From positions 17,874,012 to 17,938,011 of the forward strand of contig JAKOON010000013.1 of the NCBI GenBank assembly GCA_022577435.1: a DNA stretch of 64,000 bases, in the 5' to 3' direction. The DNA comes from Embiotoca jacksoni. Lineage: Eukaryota > Chordata > Actinopteri > Embiotocidae. The translations under genes and the position numbers were made by a program. The notes under the pieces are model-generated. The model saw only the letters and a program-made list of their open reading frames with translations, made no database searches and was not told where the DNA came from. The first letter of the stretch is position 1; every line of letters begins with the position of its first letter. This document shows positions 11,741 to 24,639 of this stretch, piece after piece.

Positions 11741-13120
11741 CCCAAAAAAGATTGCAAGCTAACTACACAGCCTATGTGTCATCCAAGCAAAAACTATTGT
11801 TTCGTTTTAATTACTACGAATTGTTAGAGTAGGTCTGAGCCCTTTGCAGAACAAAGTTAACATACTAAATTCAGTGCCCTTTTTGGACTTGTAGAATTTC
11901 TATTCTCTCTTTTGAAATACACCTACATTGAAAAAAATGTAGCTACCATTAAAAATAACATTCATAGACACAAATAGAAACGAAGAGCTGTGACCCATAA
12001 TTGGGATCCTGTGTGTGTCCCAACCCGGTTGACCTATGCAGTCTAGACAGAATTATTGCCGGACAAAAGCATGACGGAGCTGGAAGGTCGAACGTGAGGA
12101 CAGTCGTCAACCCTTGTGGAAATGGTGAATACTGGCAGATGTGCCACAGAAGTGTCAAAAGTTCCCAGAGTCGTCAGTTCCAGTATGATGCTTTAAAAGT
12201 GTCTAGCTAAGGGTTGTGTCTCAGCGGGGAGGCTCCCGTGAGAATATCTGACTTAGCAAAGCAGCCAGAAAGGCTTTGGGGCGCTGAGGTATGCAGGGAG
12301 TCTGTTGAAGCGTTGTGTTTAAATGAGCAAGAGCAATATGTGGAACCAGATCAAACCACACTTTAGCAGCATGTAATATTGATTTTCAGCTAGCAATATG
12401 CAAATATTGAATCTGCTAAGACTTTTATTTACATTGTGTCAGATACTTGTGGCAGCAAACTCAAAGAAGGCTGCAGAACTACACAGGCTGTGCTGAAATC
12501 CAGAGAGCACTGAGAAAATAAGTAAAGAGTACACTAGAACTCATCAGATCTTTGAATTCAGGCCTCCTACACAAACTGTTCTTTCCCCTGTATTTAAAGT
12601 ATGTCAGCTAAACAGCAAAACAGGGTTATGTAATAATGAAGTCTGATCTTGAATTTTCCTGAGCTATTATACTTATAACAGGGCTATTGTTCTCTACACA
12701 GCAAGATAAATATTTTTCCAAGATTCTTTCTCTTGGATCATCAGCTGTGGATGGTGACTGGTTTGTAATGGCATGCAGCTCTAGCCTCAGATTTGCAGTG
12801 TTGTACAATTTATACTGCCACCAGTGCATATTTAAGAACCCATTTACCAGAACCTCTTTTTAAAATGAGTCAAATGTGGAAATGTTGAAAAGTCAAACCC
12901 AAAGACCTGGAGTTCACGTCGGTTTCATTTTCTTATAAAATCTGCCAGCGAGAGTTTTTATATCAGTTGGCAAATAGAAAGCTACAATGAAAACAGGACT
13001 TCCAGGTTAAAATCCACAAGTCAGAAGACCTCACTGTAAGCCAAAGACTTATTAGTTAATATCTCTATTCATGAATCTACTATAATCAAATCAAATCATT
13101 GAACAGATAAGTATCCCAGG
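11741..13120. other. Intergenic DNA, nothing recognised
   Basis: No supported gene, RNA or transposon motif was seen. A relatively GC-balanced patch (12000-12200) has a 69-codon open frame with no recognisable domain or splice context. Confidence 0.35.
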
Positions 13121-13289
13121 ATACATTGAAGGATGTTCTCCAAAATAACATTACTGCCCAAATGAAGTTTATCAAAAAGCACCTTGATACTCTACAATGC
13201 TACAGGGAAATTATGCATTATTTGGAAGGAGCATGCGGCACTAAATATGACATACAAGGGGCACAATATACTGACAAGAAAGCATCATC

Positions 13290-14190
13290 TAGAAGGTCAA
13301 GTATGGAGGAGGTAGTATCATTTAACAGCTCATCATTATTAGGAGGAAAATGAATCCCAAGGTGTCAGAGGTGCCAGGGAGAAGCTAATGCCAGCCTGTA
13401 GGATCACCACCATTGTCCTGCTTGCAATAGTTCAAGATTTCCTCAGGTTAGTAAGCAACTCGAGCTCCCAGAGATTGCAGCCATGATATCGCTGACGGCA
13501 GATGTTGTGCTCACGTCAGCCTCCAAAAAGGTTGTCTTCTTCAAGCTCCCCATCCTGTTGGTGACAAGAGGAGGAGGGCAATGCACGCTGGATAAAGTGG
13601 AAACGGTGTCAGAACAATGAGTGGCATATGAGTTGAATATATGAGGCATCAAAAGGGCCATTAAGTTAGTTGTTGGCAAAATGCTACCCGGACACAAGCT
13701 CAAACTTGATCACCTCATCTGAGTGGCCTGGAAGAGGTTTCTGATTGTTGAAAGATGTGATGACTCAAGGAATCGTGTCTGATAATGTGTCCATGTGCAT
13801 CTTAAGATGTATTTCACAAAGCTTACAGGATCATTTCAGGGTGGATGTCCAGCTGAAGCTCAGTAGAAGTTGGGTGGTCCAGCAGGCCAATAACTCTAAC
13901 CATCAAATTTAATCTACAGAGTGACGTCAAATTAAGAAAAATCCACCATTTGGAGCAGCTCAGTCAGGGCCCAGACACTAATCTAACAGAGATGCTGTGG
14001 GAAGACCTCAAGTGATATGACATCCTCAAACGATATTGATGAGCTGAAGCAGTTTTGTTTTAAAGAATGGTCCAAACATCTTCCTGAACATTGTGCTGGT
14101 TTGTTCTGCAACTACCAGAAATGCTTGTTAGATTACGCTGCCAAAGGAGGTTCAGTGTGTGAATGTTTAATGGTTGTGTTCAATAAATAG
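13290..14190 (+). pseudogene. Badly decayed Tc1-like transposase (second Tc1 family)
   Basis: Tc1 motifs occur in order on the plus strand: VKYGGGSII (about 13297), WVVQQANNSNHQ (13871, aligning with WVFQQDNDPKH), GPDTNLTEMLWEDLK (about 13967), then ELKQFCFKEWSKHLPEHC and LLDYAAKGGS (to about 14150), the usual C-terminus. The second catalytic Asp is Ala (gcc at 13886). The gap between the GGGS and QQ motifs is about 570 bp instead of roughly 170, implying an insertion. Several stops and shifts break the frame. Weak similarity may extend left to 13126. Confidence 0.6.
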
Positions 14191-15119
14191 TTCGTTTGTT
14201 TGTTATTAGCCAAACCACAGTGTTTGACTGTATTTGTTACTTTGGAAAATATCAGAACATTTTTAGGGACGAATTGCCAATTTCCAAACGCTCACACACT
14301 TTTCAATTTTCAAATTGTATAATAAACTTTGTAAATGTATGTAAATGTACTGGTGAGAAAACACATGCATGCAATTTTTTTTTTCCGATATATAAAGGAT
14401 AACAACAGTATATTTTAAGTTTTAAATCACTTCTCCATGTTCTTCCTCGGAAGATGTACAGTAGAACAGACACAGATGATATTTGAAGCACGTTGTACAT
14501 TACAGTTGTCCTGGCAGGATTTGGCAGGACTTGAAGTTGTAGCCACAGATTCCTTCATCATTCCAAAGGTCTGTCCTGCTCTCACCTTTACTCTCCTCTC
14601 CTCGACTCCAGAACCTGAGTTCAGGGTTTAAAAAAAGCACAAAGACAGATGAATCAGACAGAAGCAACAGAGACATCTGTTTTCCCAGGACCTTGTTAAA
14701 GAAGTCAGACAAAAAGAAAAGGAACCTGTTTGGCCCCTTTAGCCATGTGTTTGTGAACCACATCGACACTGTGAAAACAAAGAGCACACAGAAGAACACT
14801 TACTACAAGGCAACTCTGCTCACCTCGTAACTCTTCCAATTTCATTTAACGTGACAAAGCTCTCCGTGGGGGGGACCTTCAGTAATATCTGGAGGATTAC
14901 ATCATCAAAAGGAAATAAATGGAAGCAGTCTTGATTGGTTACTTCATGAGGATGAGCTGTATTCCCCCGGACAGTACTCCGACCTGTGGAGGAGATCCGT
15001 TCTGCCTCACCTCTGCAACAGATGGAGGCGCTGAGGGCAGCGCAGTCAGCCAACAGGTCAAATACACATTTTGATCTCAGATACAATTAAGTCCGATTTC
15101 AGTGACTCAATTTAAGTGT

Positions 15120-15555
15120 CAACTTTGAATGTGTGGGTGTTTTACCAAACATACTTTGGGTCTTTTTGGGCCCTAATATCTCAATGACTCACACAAAGCT
15201 ACAGATTAATACAAAGGTACTTTAAAATGTTTTTTATAACAAGGCAAAAATCTTACAAAACATACTTTATCAGTATCAATTTTTTCCAATCAATTTGAAT
15301 GCCAAAATGTCATTTTCAAAAAAGTATTAATATATTTTGACATACAGCAACCTAGTATGTTTTATTTTACACACAGGCTTCTCTGACTGTTCATTGACAT
15401 TTTCCATTTTGTATAAAAACAACAAGAAGTTCATGGTCTTACCTGCTATGTGTCTTCCTGTACTGTTAACTTTGTATAGTCTGCACATATAAGAATGACA
15501 GATGTTGAGAATTGGTGTGACTTACATGTTGCTAATATGTTATAATGTCCATAAA
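15120..15555. other. AT-rich intergenic DNA, nothing recognised
   Basis: No open frame, RNA gene or transposon signature seen. Confidence 0.35.
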
Positions 15556-15559
15556 TTAA

Positions 15560-15870
15560 TTTCAAAATAATAAGAAAAAAAGTCCTTGTAACTCCAGAAC
15601 TTAACTGAAAGTCATCATGTTGTCCACATTATGAAAAAAGTTGACATGAGATCACAGTGATCTTAAGCGCTCGTGCTCAATTTTGAAGAAATTCCCTAAA
15701 GGTGTTCCTGATATATCACGTTCATGAGAACTGATTTATATGAGGTAACAATAACCTTGACCTTTGACCCCAAAATCGAATCAGTCCATCCTTGGGACTA
15801 TAAGTAAACATGTATGCTAAGTTTAAAGAAATTTGATTGAGTCATTCATGACATAAGATTGTAGGGTGTA
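15560..15870. repeat. Interspersed teleost repeat ('CCTTGACCTTTGACC' family)
   Basis: It contains ATAACCTTGACCTTTGACC, CAGTCCATCCTTGGGACTAT and two copies of the module AAGAAATT(T/C)GATT / AAGAAATTCCCT about 150 bp apart. I recognise this combination as a dispersed noncoding repeat frequent in fish genomes; its class is uncertain. Confidence 0.45.
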
Positions 15871-16144
15871 CAATATTACAATTATAATTTTAGCATTTTT
15901 TATCATGGGATAAAATAAAATAAAATTGTAAGAACAATATTATAAAAGAGTAAAATAATTAATGGATCAGCCACAATATTACTGCAATACATAACAATAA
16001 AGGTGTAAAGTAATGAAAAATGTCTCTGGTATGGTGGGTTACTGAATGCATTACAAATCTGACATGCGACTACAAACGGTGCACAACAAACTGCTGTATG
16101 TAAACGGTATTTTATGCATGTGGATTTGTGTTGTGCCCAAATGT

Positions 16145-16244
16145 GTTCCTGTGTATGTGTGTGTGAATGTGTGTGTGTGTTGTGTGTGTGTTGTGTGTTG
16201 TTGTGTGTGCGTGTGCATGCGTGTGCGTGTGTTGTGTGTGCGTT

Positions 16245-16326
<82 letters not shown>

Positions 16327-16330
16327 GTGA
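16145..16330. repeat. (TG)n microsatellite with degenerate left part
   Basis: An impure TG/TGTTG tract is followed by about 80 bp of nearly pure TG (16249-16328). Open frames of repeated Cys-Val or Thr-His here are artefacts of the repeat. Confidence 0.97.
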
Positions 16331-16539
16331 GGTTGAGGAAGCACTCAGGCATAAAAGTCAGGGAGGGAAGAAAATGCATATTCATCAGGCCTCGCAGACA
16401 AACAGTGCACTGGCAGAGTGTGTGCAGCGTTACGGAGGTGCAGTGTGACTTCGTGTGTTACAGCAGGACAAACATTTATGAACCTCGCCTCACGATAATG
16501 CGTCACAGGAAGGGAAAAAAGAAGGAGCTATTCTTGCAT

Positions 16540-16740
16540 ACATTTGCATTTGGTTGAGGGGTTGGTGTTAAGCCCCCCATTTTTCACCTCCATCTGAACA
16601 CTTAATTACTTCAGCTGGCTTTCTCTTAATAAAAATCTGTTAAATTGGCCTGTCTGAGTGTAAGCAGGGCATGATTTAGAGGGCGGTGATCAATGACTCA
16701 CTGTTTCTGCTACCCTCCACTAAGGCAACACTGTGTGCCT
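16540..16740. promoter_or_regulatory. Candidate conserved noncoding element
   Basis: A repeat-free block with CACTTAATTACTTCAGCTGG and GCGGTGATCAATGACTCACT, combining homeobox-like, E-box and AP-1-like words. Called on appearance only. Confidence 0.22.
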
Positions 16741-19700
16741 ATAGCAGGTCAATGTTGCAATTACACTTGCAATTACATGTGGAAATGTCAAACAGGCTCA
16801 TGCCTTGACCTCAAACATTACATTTTTTTTTGTCAAACAACAGGTTTGTTATAAGTTTCTTTTTCAATATCTATGTAGAAAAACAAATCAAACACAAAAA
16901 ACAACCCAGCTCATGCACTAACTTGCCTGTTGACATCTGTTACAACTCACATGCTATATACAAAGGCAATTCATGAACACCCGTTTCATTAAGTTACAAA
17001 CTTCGACCACTAGATGGCATTCCTGTATAGAGAGCAGAAATCTAAAAGCAAAGCCTGGCCTGTAAATCAGAGATCTCATTTTCTGTTGTTGACACTTGAA
17101 TCCACTACCAGCGATGTTACATCATGCATTAATGTCACTGTCTGTCTTCATGTCGTAGGCGAATGGCAGTAGATGTTTCCGTGGCTCTACCCAGCTGCAC
17201 TTGTATTTCAAGGAGGATTTGAATTGTGTCACACTGAAAGGGGAAACCTGAGGAGCCCTCCATATGCTTCTCCATTTTAGAGCTCACATTTGGCCCCATG
17301 CTTAAAGCCTTTCAAAGTGAAGTGCACATTTGCAGTGTGAGATTCCCAGAGCTCATCATGGTGAAAACAAAGGAAACCAGTGACAGATTGATTTTCTGGA
17401 GAGCACAGTTGGGGTTGTGAATTTCTGGTGAGGGAATGTCGAGGTTAGAAATTGGAAATCGTACCAGGCAGCCAGGATTTCATAAAATGCTGAGGACACG
17501 AGTCCCCCTCAGTGCATCCCTAACCACTCACTGAAAATTAAGACCACTTATTATACCTAAGTTTTTATTTGAATTATATTAATTTGTTTGACATTCAAGG
17601 TATGTCGGGAAAGGAGAGGAGACACGAGGGAAAAAGCATGCAACAAAGGTCCCTGAGTGTAACTCCGAAACTGACAACAGGAATTAAAGACACTTTATTG
17701 TAGCTAAAAATGCTTAAGCTGTGTTTTTAGCGGCAGTATGCTTAATGTTACCTGATCTGTCTGGTGAGGATAAACATGGACACGCCTGACTCATTATCAT
17801 GGCATTGGGAAAACTCTTGCTCAGGGAAAAGAGGAAACAGAAAATGATTACATGATTGCTTTAGATTCAGATCAGAAGTAAAAAAAAACTTGGTCAGACT
17901 ACAAAAGAAAAGTTTGATTTATGTATTTTTTACAATATATTGTGTTTTATTCAATAATATTATGACATAATGAATTGCATTAACGTTTTGACATGCCTCA
18001 GACTCCGTATTTTATTCCACATTGTCCCCACAATAGATCTTTTATTTATCTTCCTTATATTATTTTTTTGTTGGCTTAACATTAGTCTTGTGTGAATTTA
18101 TTAGGTAACATTTTTTTCAAATCAGCTCATAAAATAGCGATTCTTCACAAGACGTGTCAAGTTTGCTGGTTAAAAAGAAAAAAATAATTAGTTGAAAAAT
18201 GACAAGAGTAAAATGAATGAAATTTGTTTTATATTTCTTTTTTTTTTTTTTACAATAGATTTGAATTATTTAAAGAACTATTATAGTCATGAATGGACTA
18301 GAGATAACCTTTTATTGCCTTTTGATGGTTTTTAGCTTCCATATATCAAAGCCCTCATCAGATTGTCAGAAATCTCTGTTCTAAAATAAGTAAAATGTAA
18401 AGATGTTAGGGTTAAAATAATGTAATCAGCTTAGAAAATACAACTTAGTGAGCTGTATGTGTAAATTTTTTTGAAATGTAGAACATAAACTTGCCCCATG
18501 TGCTAAAGAACATTTATGAAGACATATGATTCTCTTCTGTTTTTAGAACCAGATTTCCTGTTTTAAAATTTGACATACATACAATTCACATATGTTGCAT
18601 GGAACATATTTGATTTCTCATGGTGCCTTTGCAGAGTTCTTAAGACAAGTGAAACCACTGCAGTTCCCTCAACAAACTTTGTCAGATGATTCCACTGTTT
18701 AAAGGACCAGCCCTCATATTTTAGGATATTTTAGGTGGATGCTGGTTACTGGCAGAGATTTAACACAACCATAAATGAACAGCTACTGTAGCCTCATCTG
18801 TCAGCTCCACTCGCCCCTCTCCACCCTCTCCCTGCTCCCTCGTCCTCTGCACTTCATGTCGTCCCCAACTGTCCCGTCCTCTCTCCACCAAAAGAGGGAG
18901 GATGAGGGTGACGGTGGAGGGGGAGGGAGGCAGGGAGCTGACTGGCTTCAGCCCTGCCCGGCTTCCTGGCTGTTGTGTTGGAGCCTTGATGTTACATACT
19001 GCAGTGGCAGCCTCTCAGGCCCTCGTAATCCACCGGGTTGTTGCATTAAACCATCACATGATTCTTTGCTCCCTTGCAGTTGTACCGTGTTGCATCACCA
19101 TTAGAGGAAGCTATAAATAACAAAGAAGGGCTGCGGGGGAGGAGCAGGGAGGGGAGATACGGGGGAGGACTGTCAAACACACAGAACAACACGGATTGGC
19201 AGCTATTGGCTCCCGCCGAAGCAAGCACGCAGCTTTGAGTTAGAGAGCACAGTAATATTCACACTTATCTGACTTAGTCTCTGGCACGCATCACAATTCG
19301 CACAAAGGATTTGATGCATAAAGAAATTCAGCAGCGCAGCAGGGGCCAATGGTTGCGACGAAAAAACAAGTTAAAGGGAATATTCAGACATGTCACTCAC
19401 CCAGGCGTCAAAGTCTTTTTGCCAGAATGAGAAGCTACGTCGGATTGTCACATCATAGACAGAGATTCAGGTGTGGATGTGTTGACAGTAAGCCACAGTG
19501 AAATAGCAGAATGGGGCTGAGCTCGGTGAAATAGGTTTGTTCATTACTTTCATGTGCTCGGAGAGGGGATGTAAATCTTCAGAGGTCTTCTCGGGAGAAG
19601 CTGTGAGATAGTGATTGGCTGGAAGGCAATCTCTGCACAGGGAGACATATACTGAGGCAAAACACGGCAACGACAACCGCACAAACCAATAGAGCTGTTT

Positions 19701-20225
19701 TTGTTTTCCCATGTTTGGCGCCCCTGTGCTCTGCATTAGCATACATCCGATCCTCCGCCCGCCGGGCAAACAACTACAGTACGAGTCGGTGTGGGGAGAA
19801 GCAGATTGGTTCTCCTGGGTGAATAATGTAGGATGACAGAGAAACATGCTTCACAAGCGGATGCGTCATTACCAATTACTAGGTCACGGTCGCCAGCATC
19901 TACATTTATACAGTAGAGCTGTTGAGGCGGTCAGATCTTTACATACACTAATACAGTACTGATGGATTCAGTTACAGAGGGTAATGTGAGGGGGGACAAA
20001 TCCACTGAAAGTAATCACCCGAAACTCCCCTTTCCCTCTGGCTTTTAGTCTATTTTACATAATTGTTTTGGTTTTCCCTTGACGAGACTTTCCCAGGAGG
20101 ATGGCGGAGACAAACACGGAGCTAAGAGAAGATAACATGTTGAACATGTCTGAGGTTAACAGAAACAAAATGATTGTTTATCTGTCTGCTAGATGTGCTA
20201 TTTGAATTTCATTGGCAAATTCATA
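16741..20225. other. Intergenic DNA, no gene recognised
   Basis: AT-rich, with short homopolymers (for example poly-T at 18239-18251) and a purine-rich patch near 18890-18940. No exon, RNA gene or transposase motif was found. Confidence 0.35.
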
Positions 20226-20256
20226 AAATGTGTAAAATTAGATTTGTTCACTTTAA

Positions 20257-20473
20257 CCCTCGTGTTGTCCTTGGGTCAAAATGACCCGCAGCTGTGTTCA
20301 ACCAAGTTCTATTTTATTTTCATATTTTTTGGGATCATTGGTGACAAGGAGGCTGTGAGGGTTTCTTTAAAGAATGATCACCAATGATCCCAAAAAATAT
20401 AAAAATATAGAAATAAAATAGAACTTGGTTGAACACAGCTGCGGGTCATTTTGACCCGAGGACAACACGAGGG
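20257..20473. mobile_element. piggyBac-type hairpin MITE with TTAA target duplication
   Basis: The element starts CCCTCGTGTTGTCC and ends with its exact complement, flanked on both sides by TTAA (20253-20256 and 20474-20477), the signature of piggyBac insertion. The two arms (each about 90 bp) are almost perfectly complementary around a loop of about 35 bp. They include the ACCCGCAGCTGTGTTCAACC / GGTTGAACACAGCTGCGGGT pair. There is no coding capacity, so it depends on a transposase elsewhere. The arm similarity suggests a recent insertion. Confidence 0.9.
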
Positions 20474-20529
20474 TTAAAAGGGTCAAAAACATCTAAGCAA
20501 TATTCTCCAAGGAAAAAAGATACATATGC

Positions 20530-20822
20530 AGTGTTCCAATCGATGGACTTACATACTAACATTCACCATTAAGAGTGCATAAGTGCATTCCCACTCCTAA
20601 CATACAGTGCACTATGGACACACTAAGAACCTGGATGACGTACTCAAAATGGTCCAAATACTGAGTGTGAAACGATGGACACTTTTCACTGCAAGATGGC
20701 ACACATTAAGATGCGTGCCATCTTGCCTACGTAGGGGAAAGGGAGGAACCACTGACCAAAACTATTCTGCGACTACTGCGTCTGAGGAAGCTGCAGGTGC
20801 TACAGAATGTTAAACAAAAGTG

Positions 20823-20900
<78 letters not shown>

Positions 20901-21125
20901 TGAAACAGATGGCAAGAAAACACATTCTATTCTGCATAAAATAATTAAAGCTGGTAGATATGTTGGCAGATTCTAATTCTATGGTAATTTCCGGTAAGTG
21001 CAGAACGGCACTGTGCAATATGAGACAACTCATGTCCCGTAATTCAAGTACAACAAAAGCAAGTGTATTGACTTGTCAGAGTACTATATCTGAGTGTACT
21101 AAGGGAAAAACATTAATTGGAAGAC
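20530..21125. mobile_element. Possible non-autonomous DNA transposon containing a (TG)n tract
   Basis: The left end GTGTTCCAATCGATGG and the reverse complement of the right end GTCTTCCAATTAATG are similar over about 15 bases in inverted orientation. The interior has no open frame and contains the TG microsatellite at 20827-20902. Terminal repeat identity is imperfect and no target duplication was confirmed. Confidence 0.38.
20827..20902. repeat. (TG)n microsatellite
   Basis: About 70 bp of near-pure TG with one TA interruption toward the right end. Confidence 0.97.
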
Positions 21126-21936
21126 AGCCACGGTGTCCAGAATGAGGCAGCATGTTTTCCGTGCATCGAGAGACGAGTGTGCTTTCACAGCTTCTTCAGT
21201 GAAGGCCCTTTTACCAAAACATGAAGTAAAGAAGATTCTTTCAACTGGTGCTGATGACTTTTGTATTATCTGTACACCCAGAGCTGTATTTGTGCAGAAT
21301 TTGCACTCCTTTCACCTCTAAATCCAGAGTTTTATTATTTTGTTGCAACTGTCCTCTTCACACAGAGCAGCACTGAACCCACCATCAAATCATAGAGGTG
21401 GGGAGATAAACTCAAACAATCCGCGCAGAGTAAAAACTAACAGCTGCTGATTTTCAGGGCAGAATGATGAGACAAGTCGGATCTATCAGAAACATGGTGC
21501 ATCATTAATAGCATGTTGAATAAAACACCGCAAACTATGTGGTAATCAGCCCGTCCGTGTAAAGCCTGTAGGATTTTCTGTTTTTCAGTTTGGAGTGAGT
21601 CAGCAGCAGCAAAGCTTGTTGCAGAATGAAATATCCTCGATTTCATGGATGATGTTGTTTATCCTGCTGGCATAGTACATAGGCGCAAGTTTGATACAAG
21701 CATGCACTTACTGTCTGTGTTCTTGTGCATGTATTCAGGGCACTGCAGAAAAACCATCACATACATATATACACATAACAACAGTTTCAAGAACCACTAT
21801 TACCCACTATTTCAAGTGTCCCATTAAGCCATGACACAGTCAGCCTGCACAATATCAGGACCCAGAAAGTGAAGCAGCAAAATGGGATTCGGCCATCATT
21901 AATTTCATTATTAACACCTCTCGTTTTCCAGCACAT

Positions 21937-22163
21937 TCTCATTCCCGGGGGGTCAATTACTAAATACTACTGTTTCGTCAAAGGCGTTGACTTTACACAC
22001 AAGGTTCCGTTTGGCTTTGGCATCGTGACCAGCTGGGTCGATTGCGTGAACCCTAAACACGTGGTTTCTGGTCCCTAACCGAAGGCACCTTGTGCGTATG
22101 CATGAGAGGACAAAAGGCTGTGACAAAATGTATATATTTAACGCAATGGGAATGAGACCAGGT
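21937..22163. repeat. Possible MITE with 'TCTCATTCCC' inverted ends
   Basis: The left tip TTCTCATTCCCGGGG is complementary to the right tip ATGGGAATGAGACC over a 10-base core (TCTCATTCCC / GGGAATGAGA). The interior motifs CTACTGTTTCGTCAAAGGCG and CCTAAACACGTGGTTTCTGG are ones I associate with a widespread fish repeat. No coding content. Confidence 0.42.
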
Positions 22164-22832
22164 CAGATTTTCTTACTGTGACATCTCATCTGCGAAAAAG
22201 ATTAAAAACTGCAGTCAGCATATGAATTAAAAAATACTGCATAAGTCATATGATTATACAACTTTTTGCTAGTAACAGTAACTATACAGTACAATAGCTG
22301 TCAGCTGTTAGATAGTGTGAACACAAGCTACAGGTAGCATGAAGTGAAAAGAAGTAAAATACAAATAAAAGATCAAACTTGTCTGCAGAGTAGACTTTCA
22401 AAAACGGTCAAGATAGCCCAACCTTTACCATAATCTTAGACTTAAATTTAACCTAGTATGGATCTAAAAAAAGCTGCATCTTACATTTCCCATGATGCAA
22501 CTTGACAACTTTCTCCTTTCATTAGATCTTCTTCCATGCCTATCTTTCAAACTCAAAAAATCTCAGTATGTAGCAGATTTTTTGTAAAAAAATGTTTGTG
22601 CTCCCTGATGACATCATAGTGACATCATCAAGGATTATTTTCTCCACCTTTAAAAAGCTTCACCACATCCATGCGTTGTAGTGTTTATTTGTTTTCTGTG
22701 GCTGAGTTTTACTCCTGCAGATGTGTGAATTGAGCTCCACATGTAAAACCAGTCATCAGTGACTTCAGCACTTGAGTGAATGTACATAGTTCCTCTTCAC
22801 TGCAGCAGCAGCAGTCTGAGATATGCATTCAG

Positions 22833-22833
<1 letters not shown>

Positions 22834-22889
<56 letters not shown>
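22834..22889. repeat. (CA)n microsatellite
   Basis: Pure CA dinucleotide tract of about 56 bp. Confidence 0.97.
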
Positions 22890-22893
<4 letters not shown>

Positions 22894-23220
22894 TTTCATG
22901 GACACACACCCATTATAAATGTAGCTTCCAAGAAACCAAGTGATGATATCTAATAAGAAGTTTTGCCCACCTCTTTCTGTCTTCTCATCCTCTTTGATCT
23001 CCCCACCTCCCTCTCTCTGTTTCTTTCTTCCCGTAAGCCTCAAACTATCCATCCTGCAACCCCCCTCCCCCCTCTTTTCCTCCCCAATTCCCTATGCTGC
23101 TCTGCCTCGCTCTCTACCAACCTTGCAAGTCTCGAGCATGTTATTTAAGTCAAGGACAGCATTAGCATGGCGATCACAGCCTTCTATCACAAGTCTTGTC
23201 TGCCAAGGAGTGGGGCTTTG

Positions 23221-23324
<104 letters not shown>

Positions 23325-24345
23325 GGAGCGACGCAAAGCTGGGATAACATGGTCGGTGAGAAATCAAAGATGATATCTGTTAAGACAAAGCTGTACATAT
23401 GTCCAGATACAAAGAAAAACATAATCCGTTTATGTGCCATACATTGTTGGATCGATCTGCTGGCAGCAAAAGACAACAGCAAGAGATCTGCTAGCAATGA
23501 GACTCAAAACTGCTGCCCCCGATCCATTATATAAAACACATCAGATCAGACTGTATGTATGAATTTCCATACTTGCAACACGCTGTATACACTCAGGGGC
23601 ACACTCTCACTTCATCTTTCCCCCTCCTCCGCCTCTTCCTCTGGCTCCTACTCCTGTTTACAAGCCCATTTATTACAACAGGAAATTAAAACACACTTAA
23701 TTGTATCATAAACACACATCTGTGTAACTAAAATCAGATTAATTTTTAATGAAACAGATGCCTTCCTGGGCCAGTTCCTCCCTTCGCCAAAACCTCTGCA
23801 GCCTCACCTACCGCGGCCTTCAATCTCACAATCACACGCTGAAGCATCCTTCTCGCTCTGCATTGAGCTTAAAAAAAACACACTCACTGGTTTAAAGTGA
23901 CAAACCAGTAAAACAGCCATCATGGTCTTGTACACATTATCTATACAAGCACCACAGCTGCTCATTTGGCACAGCAGCACAGATTCATTTGGTTTTCCTG
24001 GAAAGATTGTGACTCGAGATGTCCATTACTCACCTTTCATTGAGACCCTGCAGTATTCATGTTCAGTCTGAAGCTTCATAGGAGACAGAGAGGTAGGGCT
24101 AATATTTCTCATGGCTTTCAGTCAGATGAATAATCTGATGGTTGTCAGGGAAGGGAGGGAACCGCGTGGCCTTGGTAAGAAAAAAAATAAAAAAATCCAG
24201 CTGCATATTAAATGTGCTCAGGCGTTTCATGGCCTGTCAAATCTGAGGGTGATTCCTGATGCAGGGAAGACACACTGTTTTATTTCCTGGGCGATGTCTG
24301 CACATGTGGACGCCTGTGCATGTATGTGGACAAGGGTATGGGCAT

Positions 24346-24406
24346 ACACAACACACACACACACACACACACACATACACAGCAGAAGCAGCAGCAGCAG
24401 CAGCAG
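24346..24406. repeat. Compound (AC)n-(GCA)n microsatellite
   Basis: An AC tract (24346-24380, one TA interruption) runs directly into a GCA tract (24382-24406). Confidence 0.95.
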
Positions 24407-24639
24407 TCAAGCCTGCTATCATTTGAATTCCTCCCCTGTGGTGACTTCATAAGACAGCTCAATTTCCATCACACTGTCGGAAGATATAAACACAGTGCGG
24501 TGAGAATTGTGAAGGAAACCCCCCCCCCCAAAAAAAAAACATGCATTCGCTATCACTCTCATTCATCGTCATGTAAGTTAAAATGCACTCGCACGCACAC
24601 ACAGGTCACGCAAAACACAAGCCAAAGACGCTCTCATCA

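Noticed and set aside
16046..16557. Open frames rich in Cys-Val or Thr-His
   Set aside because: These are translations of a (TG)n microsatellite; the same applies to similar frames at 23.2, 36.8, 42.2, 46.6, 51.3 and 61.4 kb.
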